A program made the translations under genes and the position numbers. Source: Nitrospirota bacterium (GTDB lineage Bacteria; Nitrospirota; Leptospirillia; Leptospirillales; Leptospirillaceae). From it: DNA of 64,000 bases. Shown here in pieces: positions 47,916-57,881 of the stretch. Below the pieces are notes generated by a model, which saw only the letters and a program-made list of their open reading frames with translations, ran no database searches and was not told where the DNA came from. How positions within the stretch are numbered: position 1 is the first letter of the stretch; each line of letters starts with the position of its first letter. Where the stretch lies: assembly GCA_021840555.1 (NCBI GenBank), contig JAKBXW010000001.1:1-64000 (forward strand), in the 5' to 3' direction.

Positions 47916-49185
47916 GTAGTTTGTAACGTAAATAGGTTTACAATTTATATCAACCCGAGATCGAAATTGCTCCATCGGAAGAGCACCGGGTTTGCGTTCC
48001 ATTCGTCGATTCCTTTCAGAATGCGCTCCTTGAGTTCCTTCTTTGAGGAGACCCGAATATGCCGGAGAAAGGTGCGGGCCATTTTCGAGAAGGCTGTTTC
48101 CACAAGGTTAAGCCACGACCCGTGCTTGGGCGTATGGACATAGACAAAGCGGTTGGGTCTGGTCGAGAGATACGCCATGGTTTCCCGGGAGATGTGGGCC
48201 GAGTGGTTGTCCAGAACCACCCGGATCACCGCCTCCTTGGGATAATGATCGTCCAGGCGCTTGAGAAGGGCAACGAACTCCTGGCTTCGATGACGGTCTT
48301 CGACATTGGCGATCACTTCGCCGGTATGAAGATCCAGCGCGGCCAGAATGGAGACCGTTCCATGACGCACGTATTCGTGATCCCGTCCGAACGACGCATG
48401 CTTTCCCGGAACAGGGGGAAGATCCGGAGCGGTGGTTCCCAGCGCCTGAATTCCCGGCTTTTCGTCGACGCTCACCGTGATGACCGGGGTCGCCTCTCCC
48501 TCGGGCGTGGGAGAGGTGGCGTTTCTCAGGTTGACCTCCTGGTAGACCATCAGAACTTCGGCCATCTTCCGGTCGAAGTCCGGATCTCTCTTTTCCAGGT
48601 CGTACCGGATCCGGTGAGGCTTGATGTTGGCGGCATCGAGAATTCTCCAGACCGTCATCCTCGGAATTTTGGACAGCCTCGGGAACCCCGCCGCCTCCGC
48701 TCTTTCGTGAATAAAGGCGGCCAAGGCTGACAGGGTCCACAGTTCAGCCGCCAGTCCGTGGTCCTTGGGTTTGGTGCAGGCCAAGCTCACGACCCAGCTT
48801 TTGGCCTCCTCCGTGATCTCCGGAGCCTTGGGCCGGTGATGCTTGTCACGAAGACCCACGGCCACCCCGGCCGCCAGGGCCTTGTCGATACATTTGTAAA
48901 TGGTGGGACGGGACAGGCCAAGCTCCCGATGAATCGCCTGGATCGTTATCCCGTCGGCATAGCGCAACAGGATGTTGGCCCGTTCGATCTCTCGTCCGGG
49001 GGCCGTTCGAGACTGGGACAACTGAACCAGTTGTTTCCTCTCTTCCGGTTTCAGAACCAGCGGAGCCCGCGCTGAGGTACGTGGCATCTCTCCCTCCTCG
49101 ATCCTGTGAGTGTATCAGAATAAATCCCACAGGAGACCGTAGCAGGGATTAGATAATATGTAAATATTTTAATGTTTCATTCTCC
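47916..49185 (-). mobile_element. IS630-family insertion sequence
   Basis: Flanking TA (47914-47915, 49186-49187) in the same context tcc-TA-g; imperfect terminal repeats (TTTACAATTTATATCAACCC vs TTTACATATTATCTAATCCC); contains transposase. Confidence 0.75.
47945..49087 (-). CDS. IS630-family transposase
   Basis: HTH LSRPTIYKCIDKAL; DDE motifs VSVDEKPG, VLDNHSAH, HGSWLNLVETAFSKMAR. Confidence 0.93.
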   Translation of the reverse strand: MPRTSARAPLVLKPEERKQLVQLSQSRTAPGREIERANILLRYADGITIQAIHRELGLSRPTIYKCIDKALAAGVAVGLRDKHHRPKAPEITEEAKSWVVSLACTKPKDHGLAAELWTLSALAAFIHERAEAAGFPRLSKIPRMTVWRILDAANIKPHRIRYDLEKRDPDFDRKMAEVLMVYQEVNLRNATSPTPEGEATPVITVSVDEKPGIQALGTTAPDLPPVPGKHASFGRDHEYVRHGTVSILAALDLHTGEVIANVEDRHRSQEFVALLKRLDDHYPKEAVIRVVLDNHSAHISRETMAYLSTRPNRFVYVHTPKHGSWLNLVETAFSKMARTFLRHIRVSSKKELKERILKGIDEWNANPVLFRWSNFDLGLI

Positions 49186-49378
49186 TAGATGAAAGCGGAA
49201 TTGTCCGGGAAAACCAGAAAGATGTGACAATCAGTTGTCTGCTAGATTATCCCGATTCTGAGCTCCCTGGTCCAGTATCCCACCATTTTTGAGATGTGAT
49301 CATCGTCACCTTATGCTAGAATGCACATTCAAGTGTTATTGCGGGAATCATCGGACCTATGGCGTGATGGGAGCGATC

Positions 49379-50437
49379 ATGCTTCGATATCCAGAAAGCA
49401 AGATATCCAGTGCCGAAATTTTCCGCCTTGTCCTGCAGCGGATGACGGAGTTGGGATTTTCCTTCACTCCGATTCATTATGCGGTGGTTTACGAATATGT
49501 GTCAGGAATCAATCCGGGGCTCTCGGATGCCCTCGACACCCTCGTCAAATCCGGGATCCTCCCTTCGGACAAGGATGTGGAGAATCTTTTTCTCAGATAT
49601 GTGGCGCCGGAATATGTCCTTCCTCTGAACGACCATCGGGATTCGCTCACGAAGGAAATCCAGGAGTTGCTGGAAAAGCTTTCCCATTCAACGTTGTCCA
49701 CAACACATGAAGCCGAGCGAGTCCAGAAAGGGATGGAGTCCTATGGTGCTTCACTCCAGAAAAACGGAATGGACGAGCCGAAGCTCAAGGCTCTGATCGA
49801 AGCCGTCCTCAGGGACACCCATTCCATCAAGGAAAGTTCAGCCAGCCTGAGCCACGACCTCTCTGAGAGCCAGAAGAAAATTGAAATCCTGCAGCGGGAG
49901 CTCCGGACGGCCCGGGCAGAGGCGTTGATCGACCCGTTGACGGAACTTCTCAACAGACGGGGACTTAATGCGAGGATGGAAGAACTGTTGTCGGATGGGC
50001 GGCACACCGGGAAGGAGATGGCGGTTTTGATGCTCGATATCGACCATTTCAAGACGATCAACGATACTCATGGACACATGGTCGGAGACAAGGCGATCGT
50101 GGCTGTCTCCAGGATACTCAAAATGTGTGTCAGAAGCCCGGGAGATCTGGCCGCCCGCGTCGGAGGCGAGGAGTTTGCCCTACTCCTTCCCGGAGCATCT
50201 TCGGATGAGGGATTCGGAGTGGCCGAAAAAATCCGGAAGGCCGTCGAAAAGATCGAGATCACGAATGTGACAAAACGTCAGAAGATGGGGGTCATGACAA
50301 TCTCGATCGGTGTCGATGGCGCGCGCTTTGGTCCAGACTGGAATGCCATGATGGAGCGGGCGGACAAGGCCCTCTATACCTCGAAGGCGCTCGGGAGGAA
50401 CAAGACCACTGTCTTTGGAAATGAGATCACGGTCTGA
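49379..50437 (+). CDS. GGDEF diguanylate cyclase
   Basis: DPLTELLNRRGLNARMEEL, DIDHFKTINDTHGHMVGD, RVGGEEFALLLPGA. Confidence 0.93.
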   Translation: MLRYPESKISSAEIFRLVLQRMTELGFSFTPIHYAVVYEYVSGINPGLSDALDTLVKSGILPSDKDVENLFLRYVAPEYVLPLNDHRDSLTKEIQELLEKLSHSTLSTTHEAERVQKGMESYGASLQKNGMDEPKLKALIEAVLRDTHSIKESSASLSHDLSESQKKIEILQRELRTARAEALIDPLTELLNRRGLNARMEELLSDGRHTGKEMAVLMLDIDHFKTINDTHGHMVGDKAIVAVSRILKMCVRSPGDLAARVGGEEFALLLPGASSDEGFGVAEKIRKAVEKIEITNVTKRQKMGVMTISIGVDGARFGPDWNAMMERADKALYTSKALGRNKTTVFGNEITV

Positions 50438-50503
50438 TCCCGTAAGGGCCTTCTCCTGATCGAATATCCCGGGAATATTTGGACTGCTGGCAAGAACCGG
50501 CGT

Positions 50504-50944
50504 TTATGGACGCGTCTTTTTTCTCATGAGACCCGGTTTTTGTCGTTCACCCTCCGGACTCCGTTGGGGAATCCTCCGGATCTGTGAACGATATTTTCGT
50601 TTTTCCAGGTTTTCAAGGGACTTTTCGGGGGTGGGGCTTACTCCGATTGTTCCTTCCTTGACCGAACACGCCGCGCAAGCCCCTGTCTTTAGGGCTGATC
50701 TTAACCCATATTTCCGACGAGTGGACATGGGGCTTGTGGGACACACCTGTAAACGTGTGAAGATTGTCCACATGGACGAGAGGTGGGTCATTCGCTCGTC
50801 TTTTCGGAGAAGACCACTATCTATCTTGTCGTCAAGTCGCTTGATTTCAAGCTCGACACGAGTCAGGCGTTCCCGAATATCGCTGAAGCCCGGGGCGACG
50901 GTTTCCTGAAGGATCTTCTGGATTGCTTCGATCGATGAGGCCAT
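50504..50944 (-). pseudogene. Possible truncated coiled-coil protein
   Basis: N-terminal coiled coil (VELEIKRLDDKIDSGLLRKDER) followed by atypical sequence; next to broken integrase. Confidence 0.3.
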
Positions 50945-50983
50945 GCTTTTCTCCTTGGATCCAGTTCAACGGGAAGGAAGGCT

Positions 50984-51951
50984 TTACTTCAACAACTCCG
51001 CAAGATCCTCCGCTTTTAAATGAGTATATCTTTTTAACATCTGCAAGGTCTTGTGTCCCGTGATGGCGGCCACTTGCATGGTGTTCAGCCCCTTCTCGAA
51101 GAACCGGCTGGTCGCCTCGTGCCGGAGATCGTGGAAACGAAGATCTTCAATCCCAGCTTTTTGCAAGAATTGGCGAAAAGATGAGAGAGCCAATCGGGGG
51201 TTGAACCCCATACGTATCCATCGATCCGCCTGGGGAGATCGGAGAGGATTCGGAGGGCTTCCCGAGAAAGGAGAACAGTCCTTGGAATGTTATTTTTCGT
51301 TTCGGGAATTCGAAGGGTTCGTTTTTTGAGGTCCAGTTGTTCCCATTTCATGAAAACAATCTCTCCTCTTCTCATCCCCGATTCGATGGCAAATCGAAGC
51401 AGGTCTCCGAACTCTTTCGATCCGGCTACCGCGGCTACCTTTTCCAGTTCTTCGGAAGTCCCCGCCGCTCCCTGCCCTCAAGTTAGTTCTGGCATCCGGA
51501 TCTGCCGAAATTGATTTCCCATGGGAAGAGCGATTCCCCATTTCTTGATCGCAACATTGAACAGACGGGACAGGAGGGAGAGATCGTGCTTGACGGATTG
51601 GGGACCAACTTCTTTCCCCCGTTCGTCGCGATATTTGGCAAGAAGGGACGGGGTGATCGCAGCAAGGGAATATTGCCCGAGACGGTCTGAAATGAGCCGG
51701 ATTTGCGACAGAATGGAATGTTGGCTTTTCTTCGTCGGAAGTATTTCCTGTTTGTAGCGGTCCAGCGGGTCTTTGAGCGTGGTCGATTCCGATTCGGACC
51801 GGGAGACAAAGACAACCCGGACCATTTCCGACTCGACAACGGCCGCCCAGGCTTCGGCTCTGGTGTTGAATGTTTTTCGCTGGACAGGAAAGCCCTTGCG
51901 TCTTGTCTGAGCCCGCCATTGCAGGTCGTCCCGCTTGTCGATCGTCGCCAC
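50984..51951 (-). pseudogene. Tyrosine recombinase/phage integrase, split by frameshifts
   Basis: Three fragments in different frames: MATIDKRDDLQWRAQTRRKGF... (51478-51951), MRRGEIVFMKWEQLDLKKRTL... (51085-51375), [39 protein letters not shown] (50984-51211). Confidence 0.85.
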
Positions 51952-52063
51952 GGAAACACCTCCTGGAAGAGATTGCTGTCTTCGAGGTTCAGTGTCCCAA
52001 ATTGTTCCAGGAAATCAATTTTCAGAGGAAAGTGTTTTGAGGCGAATACAAGAAATCATTATA

Positions 52064-52156
52064 TGGCGGAGAGGCAGGGATTTGAACCCTGGGTAGGACT
52101 TTTGGTCCTACATCCGCTTAGCAGGCGGACGCCTTCGACCACTCGGCCACCTCTCC
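52064..52156 (-). tRNA. tRNA-Ser (GCT), CCA encoded
   Basis: Revcomp GGAGAGGTGGCCGAGTGGTCGAAGGCGTCCGCCTGCTAAGCGG...CCTCTCCGCCA. Confidence 0.95.
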
Positions 52157-52280
52157 AAGGGAATTGATCGGGTGTTTTTTTTCAAGAATCAGACGAGGAA
52201 GAATACCCCAAATCAGCGTCGGGATTCAACGTCGCCAGACGAAAGCCTCCTTCTGACGAATTTCGAAAAAAGGATCGGGT

Positions 52281-52366
52281 TGGCGGAGGGGGTAGGATTC
52301 GAACCCACGGAGCTTTCGCTCTACGGTTTTCAAGACCGCCGCCTTCGGCCACTCGGCCACCCCTCC
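52281..52366 (-). tRNA. tRNA-Ser (TGA), CCA encoded
   Basis: Revcomp GGAGGGGTGGCCGAGTGGCCGAAGGCGGCGGTCTTGAAAACC...CCCTCCGCCA. Confidence 0.95.
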
Positions 52367-52408
52367 GACACAGGAAATTCTAGGATATTCACGGAAAAAA
52401 GACAAACC

Positions 52409-53263
52409 TCAATGGAGGACGGAGGGTGCGCGAATGGGAGGGGGGGATGTCTGCTGGGAACTTTCGGGGGTCGCCGTCGAGGAGGCCGGACCCGGAGTCG
52501 GGGCCAGAATTGGGTTGAAGCCGTTTGTTTTGCTCTTCCTGGGGCCGTGGGGAGCCATTTCATGCTTTATGAAGGTGATCGATCGCCGGATTCCTTCATC
52601 CTGCGGGTCGATCCTGCGGGCCGACTCCTCCATCAGGAGAGCTTCCTGAAGATACCCTTCGTGGGCAAGAGCCAGCCCAAGAATCATGCGCGCCCCTGCA
52701 TCGGATGGTCTGAGATCGATCGCCTTTTCCTCTGAAAAGCGGGCCGCCTTCCATTGACCCAATGAGGCGTAGGCCCATCCGGCCGCCTTCCAGGCCGGTT
52801 CTCTCTTCGGATCTTTCTGGATGACGGCATTTTCTTCGGCCAGCTCTCTCCTGAAGTGGCCCGTGTTCCCTTCCGCAATACCGAGGCTGATTTTTGCCGT
52901 GATGTTGTCGGGGTCGAGGGCAAGGGCCCTCCGTTCCATCTCGATGGCTTTTTTGTTCAGGCCGCTTTTTCCATAGGCCATGCCCCCCAGAGTGAAGACG
53001 ATCGTATAATCAGGATAGAGCTTGAACAGGGGGTTGAGGATGGTCAGGGCCTTCTTTGGATGGTTCGCCAGAATCTGTCGCGCCGCTTCCTGAACCCCTT
53101 GGCGTAGTGGTGAGGGATAGGTCGGATCGTTCAGGGGAAGGGCGAAAACAGGGTCGATCGCGGCCCAGAAATAACCGAGGAACAAAAGGAACGGAATAAA
53201 CCGGGGCACAATGTGTCCTCGACTCTCTTTTTCATGGATAATGGATCTTGCTGGAGTCGTCAT
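52409..53263 (-). CDS. TPR-repeat exported protein
   Basis: Signal-like VPRFIPFLLFLGYFWAAIDPVFA; repeated TPR motifs. Confidence 0.8.
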   Translation of the reverse strand: MTTPARSIIHEKESRGHIVPRFIPFLLFLGYFWAAIDPVFALPLNDPTYPSPLRQGVQEAARQILANHPKKALTILNPLFKLYPDYTIVFTLGGMAYGKSGLNKKAIEMERRALALDPDNITAKISLGIAEGNTGHFRRELAEENAVIQKDPKREPAWKAAGWAYASLGQWKAARFSEEKAIDLRPSDAGARMILGLALAHEGYLQEALLMEESARRIDPQDEGIRRSITFIKHEMAPHGPRKSKTNGFNPILAPTPGPASSTATPESSQQTSPPPIRAPSVLH

Positions 53264-53335
53264 GTCTTCAATTATGGAAAGAGAATTCTAAAACGGCAAG
53301 TCAAAATCCACGGGTCAGGAAAGGGAACCCTGCTT

Positions 53336-54091
53336 ATGAATATGAATGAGCCGAAAAATGCCGTCGTGACAGGGGCTTCTTCCGGAATCGGGGCCGCCAC
53401 TGTCAGGCTTCTGTCGCGTTGTGGATTTCAGGTTTACGGAGGGGCCAGGCGCCTCGATCGTCTCGAACGTCTCGCCCGGGAAACAGGAATGTTTCCGTTA
53501 GATCTTGATGTTCGAAGCACCGATTCCGTGTCCGCTTTTGTGTCGCATCTTCCCGAAACCCTTCATGTCCTTGTGAACAATGCGGGTGGAGCCCTGGGGC
53601 TCGACCCCGTTCTGGAATGGGACGAGGCCGGATGGCTCGAGATGTATCAGAGCAATGTCCTGGGAACAGTTCGGATGGTGCGTTCCATTTTTCCGAGACT
53701 CCGCCGAAGTGGACGGGGTCATCTCGTAAACATCGGCTCCGTGGCTGCCATTGAAACCTATGTTGGCGGAGCGGGCTATACCGCCGCCAAGCATGCCCTG
53801 CGCGCCGTGACGGAGACCTTGCGCCTTGAGTGGCTTGGTGAGCCGGTTCGCATCACGGAAATCGACCCCGGACTTGTCGAGACAGAGTTTTCTCTCGTTC
53901 GATTCCAGGGAGATGCTGAGAGAGCAAGAAAGGTGTACGAGGGGATGACCCCTCTCTCTGGGGAAGATGTGGCTGAGGCCGTTGTCTGGGCTGTCACCCG
54001 TCCCCCCCATGTCAATGTGGACAGCATACTTCTGCGTCCTCTCGACCAGGCTCGCGTCGATCGGGTCTTTAGACGGCAACCGCACACATGA
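53336..54091 (+). CDS. Short-chain dehydrogenase/reductase
   Basis: VTGASSGIGAATVRLL, NNAGG, YTAAKHALRA; start at MNMNEPKNAV. Confidence 0.92.
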   Translation: MNMNEPKNAVVTGASSGIGAATVRLLSRCGFQVYGGARRLDRLERLARETGMFPLDLDVRSTDSVSAFVSHLPETLHVLVNNAGGALGLDPVLEWDEAGWLEMYQSNVLGTVRMVRSIFPRLRRSGRGHLVNIGSVAAIETYVGGAGYTAAKHALRAVTETLRLEWLGEPVRITEIDPGLVETEFSLVRFQGDAERARKVYEGMTPLSGEDVAEAVVWAVTRPPHVNVDSILLRPLDQARVDRVFRRQPHT

Positions 54092-54564
54092 CAAGTCGGG
54101 ATGCGTTCTGGATGCGGGAGGCGCTTGCCCGCGCAAGAAATGCCATGGACGGGGAGGATGTACCCGTCGGAGCGATCCTTGTGTTGGGAGAGGATGTCAT
54201 CGGGGAGGGCTGGAATCGGGGAAGAGTTTTGAACGACCCGACGGCGCATGCGGAGATGGTCGCCATCCGGATGGGGGCCTCACGGGTTGGAAACTACCGA
54301 ATGGCGGGAGCCTCGCTTTATGTCACGCTTGAGCCTTGCTTCATGTGTTTTGGCGCTATGCTCGAAGGACGGATTTCACGGCTTGTCTATGGAGCAAGGG
54401 AACCTCGAAGGGGAGTGGCAGGGTCACTCTATGACCTGCACAACGATCCCAGGCTTCACCACAGGATTAAGGTTGTATCCGGAGTGCTTGAGGTGGAGTC
54501 ACGGATTCTTTTGCAGAATTTTTTTGAAAAAAAAAGGGAAGGAGAACCTCCGAAAAGCAAATAG
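54088..54564 (+). CDS. tadA: tRNA adenosine(34) deaminase
   Basis: VGAILV, HAEMVAIR, LEPCFMCFGAML. Confidence 0.94.
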   Translation: MTSRDAFWMREALARARNAMDGEDVPVGAILVLGEDVIGEGWNRGRVLNDPTAHAEMVAIRMGASRVGNYRMAGASLYVTLEPCFMCFGAMLEGRISRLVYGAREPRRGVAGSLYDLHNDPRLHHRIKVVSGVLEVESRILLQNFFEKKREGEPPKSK

Positions 54565-54608
54565 CCTTTTCTGTTTTTCTCCTTCCCACGGGGGAATGGC
54601 GGCAGGAT

Positions 54609-54722
54609 CTAGAATCCGCCGAGTCCGCCCTTCAGGGCATGGTCAATTTTTTCGAAGACGGCCATGAGAAGAAAGGGAAACGCTGCAAGGATTACAAAGG
54701 TGAGATTTTTTGCTCCACTCAT
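54609..54722 (-). CDS. Small membrane peptide, 37 aa (MSGAKNLTFVILAAFPFLLMAVFEKIDHALKGGLGGF)
   Basis: Strong SD (CAGGAGGAG) before ATG; hydrophobic helix; absent from ORF track. Confidence 0.7.
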   Translation of the reverse strand: MSGAKNLTFVILAAFPFLLMAVFEKIDHALKGGLGGF

Positions 54723-54804
54723 TTTATTTCTCCTCCTGATTTGTATTGAGAATTGAAGATGCCCGGAAAGAAGAAAATTTATTCCTCTTTCTTTGAGTCT
54801 TCAT

Positions 54805-54821
54805 ATCAAGATTCATGCCAA
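54805..54821 (-). promoter_or_regulatory. Sigma-54 (-24/-12)-like promoter TTGGCATGAATCTTGAT
   Basis: GG-N10-GA spacing on the minus strand upstream of the 37-aa ORF; near-palindrome AGATAAATATTTTTATCT at 54836-54853. Confidence 0.6.
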
Positions 54822-54960
54822 TGGCATTTCAGTCGAGATAAATATTTTTATCTTTTCATGCAAACAGCTTGGAGTTTTGGGCGATCTCGGGGTGGGACCA
54901 GGTTAAGGAGGAGGGTTTCAGGGGGGTGACTTTTGCCGGTAACGTTGCCGGAGTGGAGTT

Positions 54961-56328
54961 TCAGGAGGGAAACGTCTTGCGGCGGTCCAGTTTGTATTTC
55001 TTCATTTTGCGCCAGAGAGTGATTCGGCTCATGGAGAGAGATTGGGCGGCATCGGAAACCCTGCCACGATGTTGCAAGAGGACACGCTGGATCATGTCCT
55101 TTTCCACCGCTGCGATGGCTTCTTCGACATTTTTCGAGCTTCGTGAAAGAACGGGCTCGTTAATCGAGTGGCCGTCGTTTGGTTTTTTGACAAGAATATC
55201 CCGGACAGGATCGGGCATGTTGTCCACCGTCACTGTCTGATCAACGGTAAGGCTAAGGCACAGATCAACCATGTGCTTGAGTTCCCGTATGTTTCCCGGG
55301 AACGGGTAATCGCAAAACCTCCCGACCAGATCTTGCGAGAAGTCCGGGGCTTTCCGTCGGTGACGTGCGGACCAGTTCCCGCGGAAAGTCTGGATGAGAA
55401 GGGGGATCTCTTCCCTCCTTTCCCTTAGAGGAGGAAGAAGGATGGTCATGCCACGGAGACGATAGAAAAGATCCTCCCTCAATCGTCCTGATGATAATAG
55501 CTCCTCGGGGCTGACATTCGTCGCGGCCAGGATCCGGACATCGATCGCGTGTTTTTTTGTCTGTCCGATCCGTTCGACGATTCCGGTTTCCAGAAAACGC
55601 AAAAGCTTGGCCTGAACGGACAGGGGGATGTTCTCCAGTTCATCGAGGAGAAGGGTTCCCCCGTCTGCCTGAAGGAGCTTTCCGGTGTAATCGGATGTTG
55701 CGCCGGTAAAAGCCCCCCGGGTATGTCCGAACAGGGCATCGTCGACGAGGGATTCGGGAACGACGGACAGATCGAGAATGATGAAGGGATTGTTTTTGCG
55801 CGGGCTCAGTTCATGAATGCGCTGCGCAAGAACCTCTTTCCCCGTACCCGTTTCACCGACAAGGAGAATGGGGATGGTTGTTTCGGCGATTCGTGCCAGA
55901 GTCGGGGCGAGCGTCGAGTGCCAGGAACCCCTGGATTCGAACTCATCCGTCTTGGAATGATGGAGAGTGTCTGCGGTTGAAGTGATTTGCTTTAAAAGGC
56001 CTACCGTTTTCCCATCGGAATCCATCAGGGAGTTTTTGAGGCTGAATTCTCCGAATACTTCCTTTAGGCAGGCGGCTCCAAAGGGGGTTGCCTCTCCGTT
56101 GGGCAGACGGACCTCCTCGATGCATTCGGCCGAACAGATCCTTCCTCTGAGACCTCGCGCGCAGGACATTCCTTCGATGTCAGGGACATTTTTGAAAAGA
56201 AGCTTCCTGGCCGCATCGGAGACCCATTGAATCCTGTAGTCCGTTCCGATCAGAAGAAATGCCGAATTTGTTGAATCAGCAATATGGTTCGACAGCAGTC
56301 GGTAAAGGGTGTCCTGCTTTGTGGACAA
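54961..56328 (-). CDS. Sigma-54-dependent transcriptional activator with N-terminal PAS-like domain
   Basis: GETGTGKEVLAQRIHELS, GAFTGA, LLLDELENIPLSVQAKLLRFLE, C-terminal Fis HTH; supplied ORF start overlaps a tRNA so a TTG start near 56328 is inferred. Confidence 0.93.
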   Translation of the reverse strand: MSTKQDTLYRLLSNHIADSTNSAFLLIGTDYRIQWVSDAARKLLFKNVPDIEGMSCARGLRGRICSAECIEEVRLPNGEATPFGAACLKEVFGEFSLKNSLMDSDGKTVGLLKQITSTADTLHHSKTDEFESRGSWHSTLAPTLARIAETTIPILLVGETGTGKEVLAQRIHELSPRKNNPFIILDLSVVPESLVDDALFGHTRGAFTGATSDYTGKLLQADGGTLLLDELENIPLSVQAKLLRFLETGIVERIGQTKKHAIDVRILAATNVSPEELLSSGRLREDLFYRLRGMTILLPPLRERREEIPLLIQTFRGNWSARHRRKAPDFSQDLVGRFCDYPFPGNIRELKHMVDLCLSLTVDQTVTVDNMPDPVRDILVKKPNDGHSINEPVLSRSSKNVEEAIAAVEKDMIQRVLLQHRGRVSDAAQSLSMSRITLWRKMKKYKLDRRKTFPS

Positions 56329-56374
56329 TGTCGGCTCCGAGGATATGAGCGCCTTCAGGCCCCTGGAAAGAATT

Positions 56375-56464
56375 TGGCGGAGAGAGAGGGATTTGAACCC
56401 CCGCTGGGGTTCCCCCCAGAGTTGATTTCGAGTCAACCGCCTTCAGCCTCTCGGCCATCTCTCC
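56375..56464 (-). tRNA. tRNA-Ser (CGA), CCA encoded
   Basis: Revcomp GGAGAGATGGCCGAGAGGCTGAAGGCGGTTGACTCGAAATCAA...CTCTCTCCGCCA. Confidence 0.95.
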
Positions 56465-56790
56465 GCATGAAAATTTCGTATGGTTGAACGAAATCTATCA
56501 GAATATTCAGTAAAATTCAAGACAAGAGGGTTCCGGAGACATCGGGAACAGTCTGATGATTCGTCGAACAAAGGGAATGAAAAACAATGTCGGCATGTAT
56601 CCCCCCACCGCAGAAAATGCTGAGGGTTCTTGTCGCATTTTTTATCACGGAATATGTGGATGCAATCGTACGGAGGAATCTGTTAAAATCACTGTCATGC
56701 TTTTGTTTCGATGAGGGCCCTTACTCTCTTTTCGGCCTTCGTAAATCCCCAGGTATCGTTCCATGAGGGAGCGAGATTGGCGAAAGGATC

Positions 56791-57159
56791 TTGATGGAAA
56801 GCTTCGAAAAAGTCCGGGAAATTCTTCAGCAACAAAAGAAGGAAATCATTTCCGGAGCAGAAAAGGTTCTCCAGTCCACGGTGGAAAAAGGAGTCCAGTT
56901 GTTCCCTGATCCGTCGGATCTGGCTTCTATCGAGGAATCGCAAGGATTTTCCTATCGTCTGAAAGAGCGGGAAAAGAAATTGCTCCGGAAGATCGATGAG
57001 GCTCTGGAAAGAATTGAGTCGGGATCTTTCGGCGTCTGCGAGCGGTGCGGGGATGAAATCGAGGAAAAACGGATGCTTGCCAGGCCTGTGACCACCTTTT
57101 GCATTTCCTGCAAAACCTTGCTCGAAGAAGAGGAACGCGCCGAAAAGATCCGAAGATGA
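56791..57159 (+). CDS. DksA/TraR-family zinc-finger protein
   Basis: ALERIESGSFGVCERCGDEIEEKRMLARPVTTFCISCK. Confidence 0.93.
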   Translation: MMESFEKVREILQQQKKEIISGAEKVLQSTVEKGVQLFPDPSDLASIEESQGFSYRLKEREKKLLRKIDEALERIESGSFGVCERCGDEIEEKRMLARPVTTFCISCKTLLEEEERAEKIRR

Positions 57160-57881
57160 AACCCATGGTTCTCGTCCTGGGGGCCGGGAGTGGCTTGGGA
57201 AGGGCTCTTGTCCGTTTTTTTCTTTCAAGGAACATTTCGGTATCCTGCCTGACCCGCTCAAAAGAAAGTCTTACCTCCCTCATGGATGAGTCTGCTGATT
57301 TCAAATCCCTCCTTTCGGCGACCGCGGCTTTTGACTATTGTGACAGGATTCTTTCCGAAGAATTTGTGCGACGACTTGTTTCCGGAAAAGAAAGCACGGA
57401 CTTTCCGGGCCTTGCCATTTACTGTGCCGGATACCTCTCCGGGCGACGAAGTCTCTTGGAGACTCCCGTCGAGGATGCGGATCGGGAAATCGATGTGAAT
57501 TTTCACGCGCCCCTCTATTGGTCGACAATACTTTCCAGGCATTTTCTGGAGCGTGGTGTGGGGGGACATCTTTTCATTTCTTCGGGAGTGGCGTCAACCC
57601 TTCGTTCCTCTTGGGGGGCTTATGGGATAGCCAAGGCAGGGGTGGAGGCGCTTTCGACTCAGCTCTCCCTTGATCTTCCTGCTCCTCTTTTCAGCCTTTC
57701 GCTCAACCCGGGTGGCATGATCACGAGAATGCGCCAAATCGCCTATCCGGAGGAGAAAAGGGACACTCTTCCTGCTCCTGAGACGATCGGGGATAAGATA
57801 GGACGCTTTTGCATGGAGCGCCTGCTAGGTGGCGGAAGGGCCTACAACGGAAGGCGGCTGACGGTGGGAGATATTGCATGA
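57156..57881 (+). CDS. Short-chain dehydrogenase/reductase
   Basis: VLGAGSGLGRALVRFFL; YGIAKAGVEALSTQLS; ATG overlaps DksA stop. Confidence 0.85.
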   Translation: MKPMVLVLGAGSGLGRALVRFFLSRNISVSCLTRSKESLTSLMDESADFKSLLSATAAFDYCDRILSEEFVRRLVSGKESTDFPGLAIYCAGYLSGRRSLLETPVEDADREIDVNFHAPLYWSTILSRHFLERGVGGHLFISSGVASTLRSSWGAYGIAKAGVEALSTQLSLDLPAPLFSLSLNPGGMITRMRQIAYPEEKRDTLPAPETIGDKIGRFCMERLLGGGRAYNGRRLTVGDIA

